Below are positions 1 through 6,824 of a stretch of 11,283 nt of DNA, piece by piece. Made by a program: the position numbers and the translations under genes. Source of the stretch: Microcaldota archaeon (lineage in GTDB: Archaea > Micrarchaeota > Micrarchaeia > Anstonellales > Bilamarchaeaceae); contig JAHFGR010000026.1 of assembly GCA_023247345.1 (NCBI GenBank), positions 1 to 11,283 of the forward strand, read 5' to 3'. Under the pieces are notes generated by a model. It had not been told where the DNA came from. It did no database searches and saw only the letters and a program-made list of their open reading frames with translations. Each line of letters opens with the position of its first letter. Position 1 is the stretch's first letter.

Positions 1-773
1 GTTGGGGGAAAACTGTCAGTTATAACAGCTTAGAAGGTTTCTTTAATTATTTATTCATAAATCAAAGACAGCTTGTTAAATCTGGGACATTAGGCCTTAT
101 TTATAGCAATTTTAGGGGAGACACGCCTGGCGGCGCCGGATTAATGTATACAAGCTATGAGGGCGCTTCTGATTGGAAAGGAGATAAATTCTGCGCTTTG
201 CAAAAAGGCACTAAGTTCCTGGTTTCAGAAGAGCCAAAATTTGTTTACAAAAAAACATATGCATTGCCTGGTATTCAATGTAAACTGTGCAGTGGTGTAG
301 AAAAAGCGCTTGGGCAATGCGTAAAAACTTGCGCTAACGGTGCAGATTGTAGCATTCCTGAAGGTCTTCCTCCTGGATTAACTGATGATGATTTCAAATG
401 TCCTTCGGACATTCTTCCTTCTGGTGAAGGTTCTCAAAAATGTGTTGAGTCGAGCAGCAGTCTTGACTGTACATTTAATTATATAAATGGTTCAACCCAG
501 ACCGCAACATTTAATGTTCATGAATTAACTGATCTTTATCCTGATGTTATATCTAGTATGCCTTATGGTCATGTTTGCATGCTTAATGATACTGTCGGTA
601 ATTATACTTACCTAAAAATCGATGCTACTTCAAGCAATAACAAGCCGATTCTGTTCTCTACCACAGGAAATCCAAACGTTGACTGCGGCGCAATAGATTT
701 TAGTGATAATTCGCAATTATGCGGAATTACCTTGCCTATTAAAAATTATAAATTAAATTGCACTATAAGATGA
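1..773 (+). CDS. Cys-rich, probably exported protein (5' end outside window)
   Basis: The frame is open from base 3 to the TGA at 771-773, giving 256 residues with no start required, so the Met at 144 is internal and the true start lies before the window. The visible part opens with an aromatic-rich globular stretch (FFNYLFINQRQ, then GLIYSNFRGDTPGGAG). The following roughly 210 residues hold 13 cysteines, several in close pairs (CKLC, CVKTC), and several N-X-S/T sequons (NGS, NDT, NYT, NCT). Many cysteines plus sequons suggest a disulfide-bonded, glycosylated domain outside the membrane; the signal peptide, if any, is not visible. The next gene starts 4 bases after the stop, so the two are almost certainly co-transcribed. 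I do not recognise the family. Coding is secure; the extracellular location is inference. Confidence 0.8.
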   Translation, partial: WGKTVSYNSLEGFFNYLFINQRQLVKSGTLGLIYSNFRGDTPGGAGLMYTSYEGASDWKGDKFCALQKGTKFLVSEEPKFVYKKTYALPGIQCKLCSGVEKALGQCVKTCANGADCSIPEGLPPGLTDDDFKCPSDILPSGEGSQKCVESSSSLDCTFNYINGSTQTATFNVHELTDLYPDVISSMPYGHVCMLNDTVGNYTYLKIDATSSNNKPILFSTTGNPNVDCGAIDFSDNSQLCGITLPIKNYKLNCTIR

Positions 774-777
774 TGTT

Positions 778-3700
778 ATGAAAATATTGCTTGCCTTGCT
801 TGTAATAATCTCATTTGCATTTGGAGATGCAGCTTCCTGCCCGGCATGCGCAGAGATTTCTAGTTATCCAGAATCTGGAATGTTTGTTACAAATAATGAA
901 GAAATTTATCAAGCAGGCGCATTATTCTATTATGAAAACTCATCTAAAAATCCCACGCGACAGCCAATAGCAAATGCACCATTGATTGTTGTTATTAAGA
1001 ACATTACAAATACAAAAATCAGAAAGGTTTTTACAAATGATGAGGGCGTTGCAACATTTAATTATGCCAATCTTAATAATAGTTGTCAGCAGATTGTTTT
1101 CTTTTATTGCCCCTTCAAGATAGGTTGCGGGCTTGATTCATGCGCGCGAGCAATGGGTATGAATGGAACCGGAGATGCAGATCACGAAACTATCGGCACC
1201 GGAGGTACATACACCGACCTCGCATCTGTCCCAAACGCTCCAGGTACTAGCTTTGATATGCCAGCTGATTTTGAAATGCCAAAGTTTTTGCCTTCTTCAC
1301 CTGAAAGCGTAAACTACTGCCCGCCAAAGCGTTCTCTTCTTCCAGCATTTTGTTTTCCCTTGGCAATAATATTTGCCTTGCTTGCAGGTGCTTTGCATCT
1401 TAGCGGAAAGAATCCGCTTGCAGGATTTGATATGAGCGCACCTCGTCCTGGTAGGCACATTCGTTATGCTGCGAGAGCAAGAAATACATTTAGTATGGAT
1501 GTTGCGGGGTTAGCCAGTTCTATCGGAAGTTTGGCAGCTGGTCAAGCAGTTTCTTCTGGTAAAGGCAGCAAATCTCTTAAAGAAGGAAACAAAGGAGGAA
1601 CCAAGCCAAAAAGCGGCGCTGCCACCACTACCTCTGCAACCACTACAGGTACGTCAACAGCAAAAATCGAGGCGTCAAAACCAGCAGCCGGAAGAACATC
1701 TACTCTAACCGAGCAGCGATTAGGTTTGGGTGGCGGAAGCACTAATATTGTTTCTGTTGCGTATCGTTTATTTACTGGAAAACTGGGAGAAGATATAAAG
1801 AATATAAAAAATGAAAATTATGCTCGTATGAGCGGAGCAGATGTCGCATTAATGGTAGGAAGAGACATTGGTATGCGATCGAGCCTAGGTGGTTTTGCTC
1901 TTCTTTATCAGGGCACTGCAGGCAGATTAGTTGACAGACTCGCAGTTCAAAATGCAGAGAAAACAGTTAAAGCGTATGAAGAAGGCGTAAAGGTTGTTCT
2001 TAAAACTGATAAAGAGGGTAATGTCATTTCTTCTGGAACAGTTAAAATAGAAAAAAATGGTGAACTTACTGTAATTGTTGATGGTAAGAAAGCAGAAAAA
2101 GGTAGCGTAGAATGGAATAAAGTAACCGATACTCACCTGGATAATCTTAAAGATGCGTTTCATACTTTGCAGGATCCACGCTATGGTGCAGTTGCAAAAA
2201 TGGAAGATAAAAAAGCAGATTTTGTACAAAGAGCAGCTGATGCAGGTTTAATTACAAAAGAAGATATTAAAGAAAAAATCGATTCGTTGAAAAAAGAAGA
2301 GGAAAAAACCAAAGACCCTGCAAAATTAGAGCAGATACAAAATAAGATAGAACTTCTAGAAACTGCAGTTGGTGGCCACGGTACTCTTGCGTCTAAAGAA
2401 GCACTTGAGGGAAAAGCGCAACCCCAATCAGTATCCGAAGTAGTTACTGCGAGAACTGAAGTTCTAAAAGAAATTCTCGCAGAAAAAGGTGCTAATGCAG
2501 AGAAGCAGGAATTACAAGCAAAAATAGACCATCTTGATTCGAAAAAAGACGCGGACCAGATAAAAGACTTAAAAGCGCAAATAGCTGCCGTAGATCCTCA
2601 AAAGAATCCAAATATTCTTAATAGAGAAGAACTTGTAGAAAAAGGCGTCAAGACTCTTAGCCCAGAACTCGCAAAAGCTTACATGGAATTTGCAGCTGCT
2701 GAACAAATGGCAAAAACTGCACAAGTTGGAGAAGCGATGATTAAACAAGTACAGGAAAAAGTAGGCATATTAGATAAGCAGATAGAAACTAAAAAGGAAG
2801 AACAAGCAAAATTGGAAGCAGCTATGGGCGAAGATCCTAATCTTAAGCGCGTAGGTGGCTTATCAGATGACAATCTTACATTAGCAAAAGCAGCTAGAGA
2901 ATCAGCAACTGATCCATCTGGAAAGGAAGATCCTGAAAAAGCAAAAGACTTTTTGGCAAAAGCCTGGGCTGCAAGAACAGGCGTACAATTAGGAGAAGGA
3001 GAAAATGTTCAGGATGCTTTAAAGAAAATGAGTACTGACGTGAGGGGTCTTGAAAAAGATATCGCAAGAAAAGAAGCAGAAGTTGTCAAAATTGAAAAAC
3101 AAATTGCAGTCAGTGGCAGTGCAGCAACAGGCGAAGGAGCCTGCAGGCCTTCAGATGATCTTAAAATTAAGCTAGAAGCTGCCAGACAAGAAGTTGATGC
3201 ACTAAAAACCAAGCAAGAAGTTACCATGGCTTCTTATGTTAAGTTAGACGATTCTAGAAGAACGGCTGATCAAGTTAGCAGTGATTTATTCAAGACTCAA
3301 GAAGTAAAACAACAAATTAATGAAATGTATACTGTTCAAAAAGATTTACGAAGTGCTGCTGTAACTGCCACTACGTCTGCTGCTGTTCAATATAGTAACG
3401 CCGATCAAATGCAAAAGACTTTAGAAGCTGCTAAATACGAAGAACCTGGCAAGGGGTTCGGAACCAGCGTACCACTAATAGGAACTCCTATTGCAAAATT
3501 AACTGCAGAAGAAAAAGATCTTGTACTAAATAAAGAAACTATTCAGTATCTCCAAGGTACAAAGGCACAACTTGAGAAAGCTAATGGAATAATGGAGTAC
3601 ATGGATGCAACTATGTTTTCAACTACTGGGTGGAAAGGTGGCCAAGATGGAAAATTAGTAAAAGATGCAAACATAGACCATGACGATATGCTTAAGATCG

Positions 3701-4572
3701 GTGCAGCAGCTTCTCTTCTTAAAGGTCAAGATTACTATGCAGTCGGCAAAGACAATCTAAAAAATATAGATGATCGCCAGCTTGTATTAGTTAAACCAGA
3801 AGGAAAGGATGCACCAGTAGTAGCTGCTGATTATGGTAGTGTAAAATCAATGGCAGAAAAAGGTTTGTACGAAGCAGTATACTTAGATAAAGATGCAGCT
3901 GAGAGTATTGATCCCAAGATAATCGCCAAGAAAGCAGACGGTAGCTTTAATCCATTTGTTCTTCCTTCAATAACTGGCGGTGACGATATGATTCAAATTA
4001 ATAGGGCAACTGGCCAGTACTTTTCTAATCTCGCCAATGCTTCATCCCGTGATGGCGCTGGCGCTTCGCAGTATTTAGACAAGGAAACCGCGGAACAAAT
4101 GAGGGTTAAACCAGATCAAGATATAAATCCAAATTCATTCAGGAATCAATTAATTAAAACTGCATCGAATCCAGATGGTCTTGATCCAGACAATCAGAAA
4201 GACCGCAAAATGTTGAATGATTATGTTCCTGATTACGAAAAGCGGATAAAAGATTATAACGAAAGGTACGAAGCATTCAAAAAGGATTATCTTGAAAATC
4301 GCGATCCACAGGCGCTTAATCCATATTCTGGAAAATATGATGAAAAGAAAGTTAAAAAGGCCGAAGAACTCGACGATCGTGCTAGAGAATTAGATCAGGA
4401 CGCTAGACTGTTGCAGCAACAAATTGATAATGTCCATAAAGAGAGAGAAGATGCCAAAGACCAGCGTTCATGGTATGAAAAAGTGCCAATAGTGGGTACG
4501 CCTATTACCAAGATTAAAGGAAAGAAAGGCGATGATGATTCTGGCGCAGGCGGCAAAGGCAAGAAATCCTAG
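778..4572 (+). CDS. Giant single-pass membrane protein with long helical cytoplasmic region
   Basis: Encodes 1264 residues. Residues 1-16 (MKILLALLVIISFAFG) form a signal peptide, followed by CPAC and a small ectodomain with sequons (NSS, NIT, NGT). Around residues 40-100 it contains an Ig-like or transthyretin-like pattern ending in TNDEGVATFNY. A membrane span lies at about 187-208 (LLPAFCFPLAIIFALLAGAL). It is followed by an Arg-rich stretch, so by the positive-inside rule the remaining 1050 residues are cytoplasmic. Residues 258-320 are a Ser/Thr/Gly/Lys low-complexity linker. Residues about 455-892 are charged, Lys/Glu/Gln-rich and coiled-coil-prone, and another helical stretch runs about 1165-1230. 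A short motif occurs twice (VPLIGTPIAKL at 898-908, VPIVGTPITKI at 1236-1246). The tail is a Lys/Gly/Asp run. The ATG lies 4 bases after the upstream stop. A scaffold or anchor spanning the membrane is plausible, but the family is unrecognised. Confidence 0.85.
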   Translation: MKILLALLVIISFAFGDAASCPACAEISSYPESGMFVTNNEEIYQAGALFYYENSSKNPTRQPIANAPLIVVIKNITNTKIRKVFTNDEGVATFNYANLNNSCQQIVFFYCPFKIGCGLDSCARAMGMNGTGDADHETIGTGGTYTDLASVPNAPGTSFDMPADFEMPKFLPSSPESVNYCPPKRSLLPAFCFPLAIIFALLAGALHLSGKNPLAGFDMSAPRPGRHIRYAARARNTFSMDVAGLASSIGSLAAGQAVSSGKGSKSLKEGNKGGTKPKSGAATTTSATTTGTSTAKIEASKPAAGRTSTLTEQRLGLGGGSTNIVSVAYRLFTGKLGEDIKNIKNENYARMSGADVALMVGRDIGMRSSLGGFALLYQGTAGRLVDRLAVQNAEKTVKAYEEGVKVVLKTDKEGNVISSGTVKIEKNGELTVIVDGKKAEKGSVEWNKVTDTHLDNLKDAFHTLQDPRYGAVAKMEDKKADFVQRAADAGLITKEDIKEKIDSLKKEEEKTKDPAKLEQIQNKIELLETAVGGHGTLASKEALEGKAQPQSVSEVVTARTEVLKEILAEKGANAEKQELQAKIDHLDSKKDADQIKDLKAQIAAVDPQKNPNILNREELVEKGVKTLSPELAKAYMEFAAAEQMAKTAQVGEAMIKQVQEKVGILDKQIETKKEEQAKLEAAMGEDPNLKRVGGLSDDNLTLAKAARESATDPSGKEDPEKAKDFLAKAWAARTGVQLGEGENVQDALKKMSTDVRGLEKDIARKEAEVVKIEKQIAVSGSAATGEGACRPSDDLKIKLEAARQEVDALKTKQEVTMASYVKLDDSRRTADQVSSDLFKTQEVKQQINEMYTVQKDLRSAAVTATTSAAVQYSNADQMQKTLEAAKYEEPGKGFGTSVPLIGTPIAKLTAEEKDLVLNKETIQYLQGTKAQLEKANGIMEYMDATMFSTTGWKGGQDGKLVKDANIDHDDMLKIGAAASLLKGQDYYAVGKDNLKNIDDRQLVLVKPEGKDAPVVAADYGSVKSMAEKGLYEAVYLDKDAAESIDPKIIAKKADGSFNPFVLPSITGGDDMIQINRATGQYFSNLANASSRDGAGASQYLDKETAEQMRVKPDQDINPNSFRNQLIKTASNPDGLDPDNQKDRKMLNDYVPDYEKRIKDYNERYEAFKKDYLENRDPQALNPYSGKYDEKKVKKAEELDDRARELDQDARLLQQQIDNVHKEREDAKDQRSWYEKVPIVGTPITKIKGKKGDDDSGAGGKGKKS

Positions 4573-4595
4573 ATTTGTAATCGTTTGATGATATT

Positions 4596-4931
4596 ATGGG
4601 GCTTACAGATATTTTAAAAGGTGTATTAAAAGGGCGCGAAAGTACTGGCGGTGATCAATGGCAGAAATGCCCGAGCTGCAGTGAGCAGGTAAATTTATCG
4701 ATGGAGCGCTGTCCAAAGTGCGGCGTCCACCTCTCAAGTATGTTCCGTCGTAAGTGCCCGAAATGTGAAACACTCAACGAACTCGACAAAAAGAAATGCG
4801 TTAACTGCAATTATAGTTTTGAAGCCGAATTCGAAAGGGCTAAAAAAACTTCCTTCCAATGTCCTATTTGTAGTTACAAGAGCGACGTTTATCTGACTAG
4901 TTGCCCTGTTTGTAACACAAGATTTATATAG
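4596..4931 (+). CDS. Triple zinc-ribbon protein
   Basis: This 111-residue protein has twelve cysteines in three units, each exactly CX2C-X10-CX2C: C25/C28/C39/C42, C54/C57/C68/C71 and C89/C92/C103/C106. Each unit should bind one zinc through four cysteines. Such zinc ribbons usually mediate protein or nucleic-acid contact rather than catalysis. The N-terminal 20 residues (MGLTDILKGVLKG) could form a short amphipathic helix. There is no signal peptide, so it should be cytoplasmic, on the same side as the long helical region of the preceding protein. It starts 23 bases after that gene's stop, with a GATGAT-like ribosome-binding sequence at about 4587-4592, and is probably in the same operon. 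A partner or adaptor role is inference from position only. Confidence 0.82.
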   Translation: MGLTDILKGVLKGRESTGGDQWQKCPSCSEQVNLSMERCPKCGVHLSSMFRRKCPKCETLNELDKKKCVNCNYSFEAEFERAKKTSFQCPICSYKSDVYLTSCPVCNTRFI

Positions 4932-5032
4932 GCTAATAACAACGTTTAATTTGCTAGGTAAATCTTGTGCAGGCGGTTTATCTAGACTAATATTCAGGTT
5001 AATAAAAATTTTTAATCTGCTATATAAATCTT
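4930..5032 (+). repeat. Imperfect 37-bp direct repeat in the promoter region
   Basis: Two copies lie at 4930-4966 and 4996-5032, 66 bp apart start to start, and match at 30 of 37 positions by eye. The best conserved part is TTTAAT-TGCTA--TAAATCTT (19 of 22). The second copy carries the TATA box of the acetyltransferase gene; the first has TAGGTAAA at the same place, a degraded TATA. The first copy begins inside the stop codon of the zinc-ribbon gene. A local duplication of a promoter is the simplest explanation; a pair of binding sites for one regulator is an alternative. Confidence 0.6.
5021..5029 (+). promoter_or_regulatory. TATA box for the GNAT gene
   Basis: TATATAAAT is a strong archaeal TATA element. 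Transcription would start about 25 bases downstream, near 5050, leaving a leader of about 15 bases before the ATG at 5066. That leader contains GTGAT (5057-5061), complementary to the expected archaeal 16S rRNA 3' end. The last base of the box is 36 bases ahead of the ATG. Confidence 0.6.
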
Positions 5033-5065
5033 ACATATTCGATTCATGTAATTTTAGTGATATCT

Positions 5066-5641
5066 ATGTCTGGTGAAACATTTAAAGTTGACGAAAAAAA
5101 AGATACGAAAGAAAAAGAAGCAGGTCCTAAGAAAAAATTCCTACATATTCTAGACCAGGATGAAACAGAGATAAAGAAACTTACGCAGGATGATCTGGAC
5201 GATGCAGTAAAAGTAATGAGAAAATGCGCTTTTGATGTTACTGATAAGGAAGTTGCAATGATTATTGATTATAAAATGAGCTTCGGTTGTTATGTAAATC
5301 GCATGCTTATAGGTGTTGGATTATCCTGGCCAGCGCATTATGACGAGCAATCCAAAGGAATAAGAAATGGTGAAGCTAACGCAATATACTTAGAGGACCC
5401 TGCAGTTTTGCTTTCATATGAAGGCCGAGGTATAAGAAGGATATTACTGAAAACGCGAGAAGATAATGCGAAGGCATCAGGAATGAAATACGTGATTACA
5501 TACCTGAGCGAAGACTTACCAAAAGGCGGTTTGGAAGATTATATAAGAGAAGCAGGCAGTCAATTAGAAAAGCTCTATCTTTCTGAAAATTATCAGTTTC
5601 TTAAAACAGACCGCGGAATTTTAGCAATTAAAACTCTTTGA
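5066..5641 (+). CDS. GNAT-family N-acetyltransferase (probable)
   Basis: From the chosen ATG this is 191 residues. The first 25 or so are a charged Lys/Glu tail. The GNAT-like fold runs from about residue 34 to the end. It begins with IKKLTQDDLDDAVKVMRKCAF (strand and helix 1). The acetyl-CoA loop is YEGRGIRRILL at about 118-128, a variant of the Q/R-x-x-G-x-G/A motif, after the strand ANAIYLEDPAVLLS. The C-terminal part, KLYLSENYQFLKTDRGILAIK, resembles the usual Tyr-containing GNAT end. The acceptor is unknown. An in-frame GTG at 5057 would add three residues, but its bases look like the ribosome-binding site (GTGAT, 4 bases before the ATG), so I prefer 5066. The gene has its own promoter and ends at a T-tract, so it is probably monocistronic. 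Confidence 0.72.
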   Translation: MSGETFKVDEKKDTKEKEAGPKKKFLHILDQDETEIKKLTQDDLDDAVKVMRKCAFDVTDKEVAMIIDYKMSFGCYVNRMLIGVGLSWPAHYDEQSKGIRNGEANAIYLEDPAVLLSYEGRGIRRILLKTREDNAKASGMKYVITYLSEDLPKGGLEDYIREAGSQLEKLYLSENYQFLKTDRGILAIKTL

Positions 5642-5642
5642 C

Positions 5643-5649
5643 TTTTTTT
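5643..5649 (+). terminator. T-tract terminator after GNAT gene
   Basis: Seven consecutive T residues begin 2 bases after the TGA of the acetyltransferase gene. Archaeal RNA polymerase terminates at such T-rich tracts without a hairpin. The convergent gene's stop lies 13 bases further on, so there is room for little else. Confidence 0.5.
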
Positions 5650-5661
5650 AACAACTGGGGT

Positions 5662-6633
5662 TCACCATCCAAGTACATAAGCAAAAATCAGCGGAGCCAC
5701 GATCGTTGCGTCCGACTCGATAACAAAGCGCGGAGTATCTGCAGATAATTTGCCCCATGTAATTTTTTCGTTTGGAACTGCACCAGAATAAGAACCATAA
5801 CTAGTTGTTGAGTCGCTTATCTGGCAGAAATAAGACCAGCGAGGTATATCCTTTTTCATATCCTGTGTAAGAAGCGGTACTACGCATATTGGAAAATCTC
5901 CTGCGATTCCTCCGCCTATCTGAAAGAAACCTATCTTGTGATTTGCTGATTCTTTTTCATACCATTTTATTAATTCTGACATGTAATGTAAGCCTGACTT
6001 AACTGCATTTAAATTTGCCAACCCGCCTTTAAAAGTCTGGGAAACGAACATATTGCCAAGTGTGGAATCCTCCCAGCCCGGTACGAATAATGGAAGATTT
6101 TTTTCTGCAGCAGCGAGAAGCCAGCTATTTTTAGGATCAATATCATAATAATTTTTTATTTTTCCTGATAGCAGAAGATCATATAAATATTCGTGTGGCA
6201 ATTTCGACTCGCCTTTTTTATCACTGGTCTGCCATAACTTTAAAACTTCATTCTCAATTCTTCGCATTGCTTCTTCTTCTGGAATGCACGTGTCAGTGAC
6301 CCGATTTAAACCCGCATTGTATAAATCTTCTTCCTGATGCGGCGTTAACTCCCGATAATTCGGAATTCTTTTGTAATGGGAATTAGCGACCAGATTGAAA
6401 ACATCTTCTTCGAGGTTTGCGCCGGTGCAGGTTATTGCGTGCACTTTATTTTTGCGGATCATTTCTGCCAAACTCTTGCCTAACTCAGCAGTGCTCATTG
6501 CCCCTGCAAGTGTCACAAACATCTTGCCGTTGTTATCCAAGAGTTCGCAATAGCTTTCTGCAGCATCAGCAACAACTGCTGCATTAAAATGTTTAAAATG
6601 CATTTTTATAAAATCCTTTATAGTAGAAGTCAT
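5662..6633 (-). CDS. Deoxyhypusine synthase-like enzyme (bacterial-type)
   Basis: This 323-residue protein belongs to the deoxyhypusine synthase family, which transfers an aminobutyl group from spermidine with NAD. The C-terminal block PNEKITWGK matches the human PDEAVSWGK block. K295 corresponds to the catalytic Lys329 and E289 to Glu323. Glycine-rich segments (TLAGAMSTAELG, FFQIGGGIAGDFP, VPGWEDSTLGN) are NAD-fold signatures. The overall pattern, including TCTGANLEEDVFNLVA, TDTCIPEEEAMRRIE and the end APLIFAYVLGW, is what I recall from the bacterial homologue group, not typical archaeal enzymes. The residues expected at human His288 (KHH) and Asp316 are not conserved (GDFP and Tyr282). It could therefore hypusinate aIF5A or make a polyamine such as homospermidine; family membership is secure, substrate is not. 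Full length, with both ends conserved. Confidence 0.9.
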   Translation of the reverse strand: MTSTIKDFIKMHFKHFNAAVVADAAESYCELLDNNGKMFVTLAGAMSTAELGKSLAEMIRKNKVHAITCTGANLEEDVFNLVANSHYKRIPNYRELTPHQEEDLYNAGLNRVTDTCIPEEEAMRRIENEVLKLWQTSDKKGESKLPHEYLYDLLLSGKIKNYYDIDPKNSWLLAAAEKNLPLFVPGWEDSTLGNMFVSQTFKGGLANLNAVKSGLHYMSELIKWYEKESANHKIGFFQIGGGIAGDFPICVVPLLTQDMKKDIPRWSYFCQISDSTTSYGSYSGAVPNEKITWGKLSADTPRFVIESDATIVAPLIFAYVLGW

Positions 6634-6679
6634 CTAAATCAACATCCTAAGCCAAAAAACTTTAGTTTGCTCTATTCAA

Positions 6680-6689
6680 AATATTTTAA
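6680..6689 (-). promoter_or_regulatory. Possible TATA-like box for the DHS-like gene
   Basis: Read on the minus strand, an AAAATATTTT element lies about 50 bases upstream of the ATG at 6633. Initiation 25 bases further on would give a leader of roughly 20-25 bases that includes GGATGTTGAT, a weak ribosome-binding match. The region is AT-rich throughout and the box overlaps the tandem 11-bp repeats, so assignment is tentative. Confidence 0.3.
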
Positions 6690-6713
6690 CTATATTTTAA
6701 TTATATTTTAACT
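6681..6713. repeat. Three tandem 11-bp repeats in divergent promoter region
   Basis: ATATTTTAACT (6681-6691), ATATTTTAATT (6692-6702) and ATATTTTAACT (6703-6713) follow one another without spacer; the middle unit differs at one base. The 11-bp period is close to one helical turn, so the same bases face one side of the helix. The array lies between two divergent genes, 48-80 bases upstream of the DHS-like start and more than 110 bases upstream of the protease start. It may be an operator, a chromatin-protein site, a run of TATA-like boxes, or simple AT-rich sequence. The remaining intergenic sequence to 6824 shows a T-tract at 6752-6758 and the protease TATA box, but no other feature I can support. 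Confidence 0.6.
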
Positions 6714-6796
6714 ATGATATCAGTAGAAAATAATAAAAAGACGTGTGCTTCTTTTTTTATTTTTAATTATGTGCTACCGCTGCTTTCCAATAGTAA

Positions 6797-6803
6797 TTTA
6801 AAT
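6797..6803 (+). promoter_or_regulatory. TATA box for a leaderless protease mRNA
   Basis: TTTAAAT, within the 10-base stretch TAATTTAAAT, is centred about 25 bases ahead of the ATG at 6825. That places the expected transcription start at the initiator codon itself, consistent with a leaderless mRNA. No ribosome-binding sequence precedes the ATG, which agrees with this. Confidence 0.5.
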
Positions 6804-6824
6804 TTGTTTATCTAATAAAATTTT

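Noticed and set aside
144..773. ATG at 144 as the start of the first gene
   Set aside because: The frame is open back to base 3 and the upstream residues read as ordinary protein, so the gene is cut by the window edge.
1542..3227. Minus-strand open frames within the giant protein gene (1542-1742, 1927-2229, 2679-2873, 3009-3227)
   Set aside because: They lie opposite an uninterrupted 1264-codon gene and have biased Leu/Ser/Phe-rich shadow composition.
4930..5032. Two-copy repeat as a CRISPR remnant
   Set aside because: Only two imperfect copies, with a TATA box inside one, no further units and no cas genes nearby.
5057..5065. GTG at 5057 as start of the acetyltransferase
   Set aside because: The same bases form a GTGAT ribosome-binding sequence 4 bases before the ATG at 5066, which is the better start.
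6752..6758. T-tract as a terminator
   Set aside because: No plus-strand gene ends upstream of it; it more likely reflects AT-rich intergenic sequence.
6714..6815. 33-codon plus-strand frame in the divergent intergenic region
   Set aside because: It runs through the protease TATA box, is dominated by AT-rich Phe/Asn/Leu codons and has no ribosome-binding site; probably chance.
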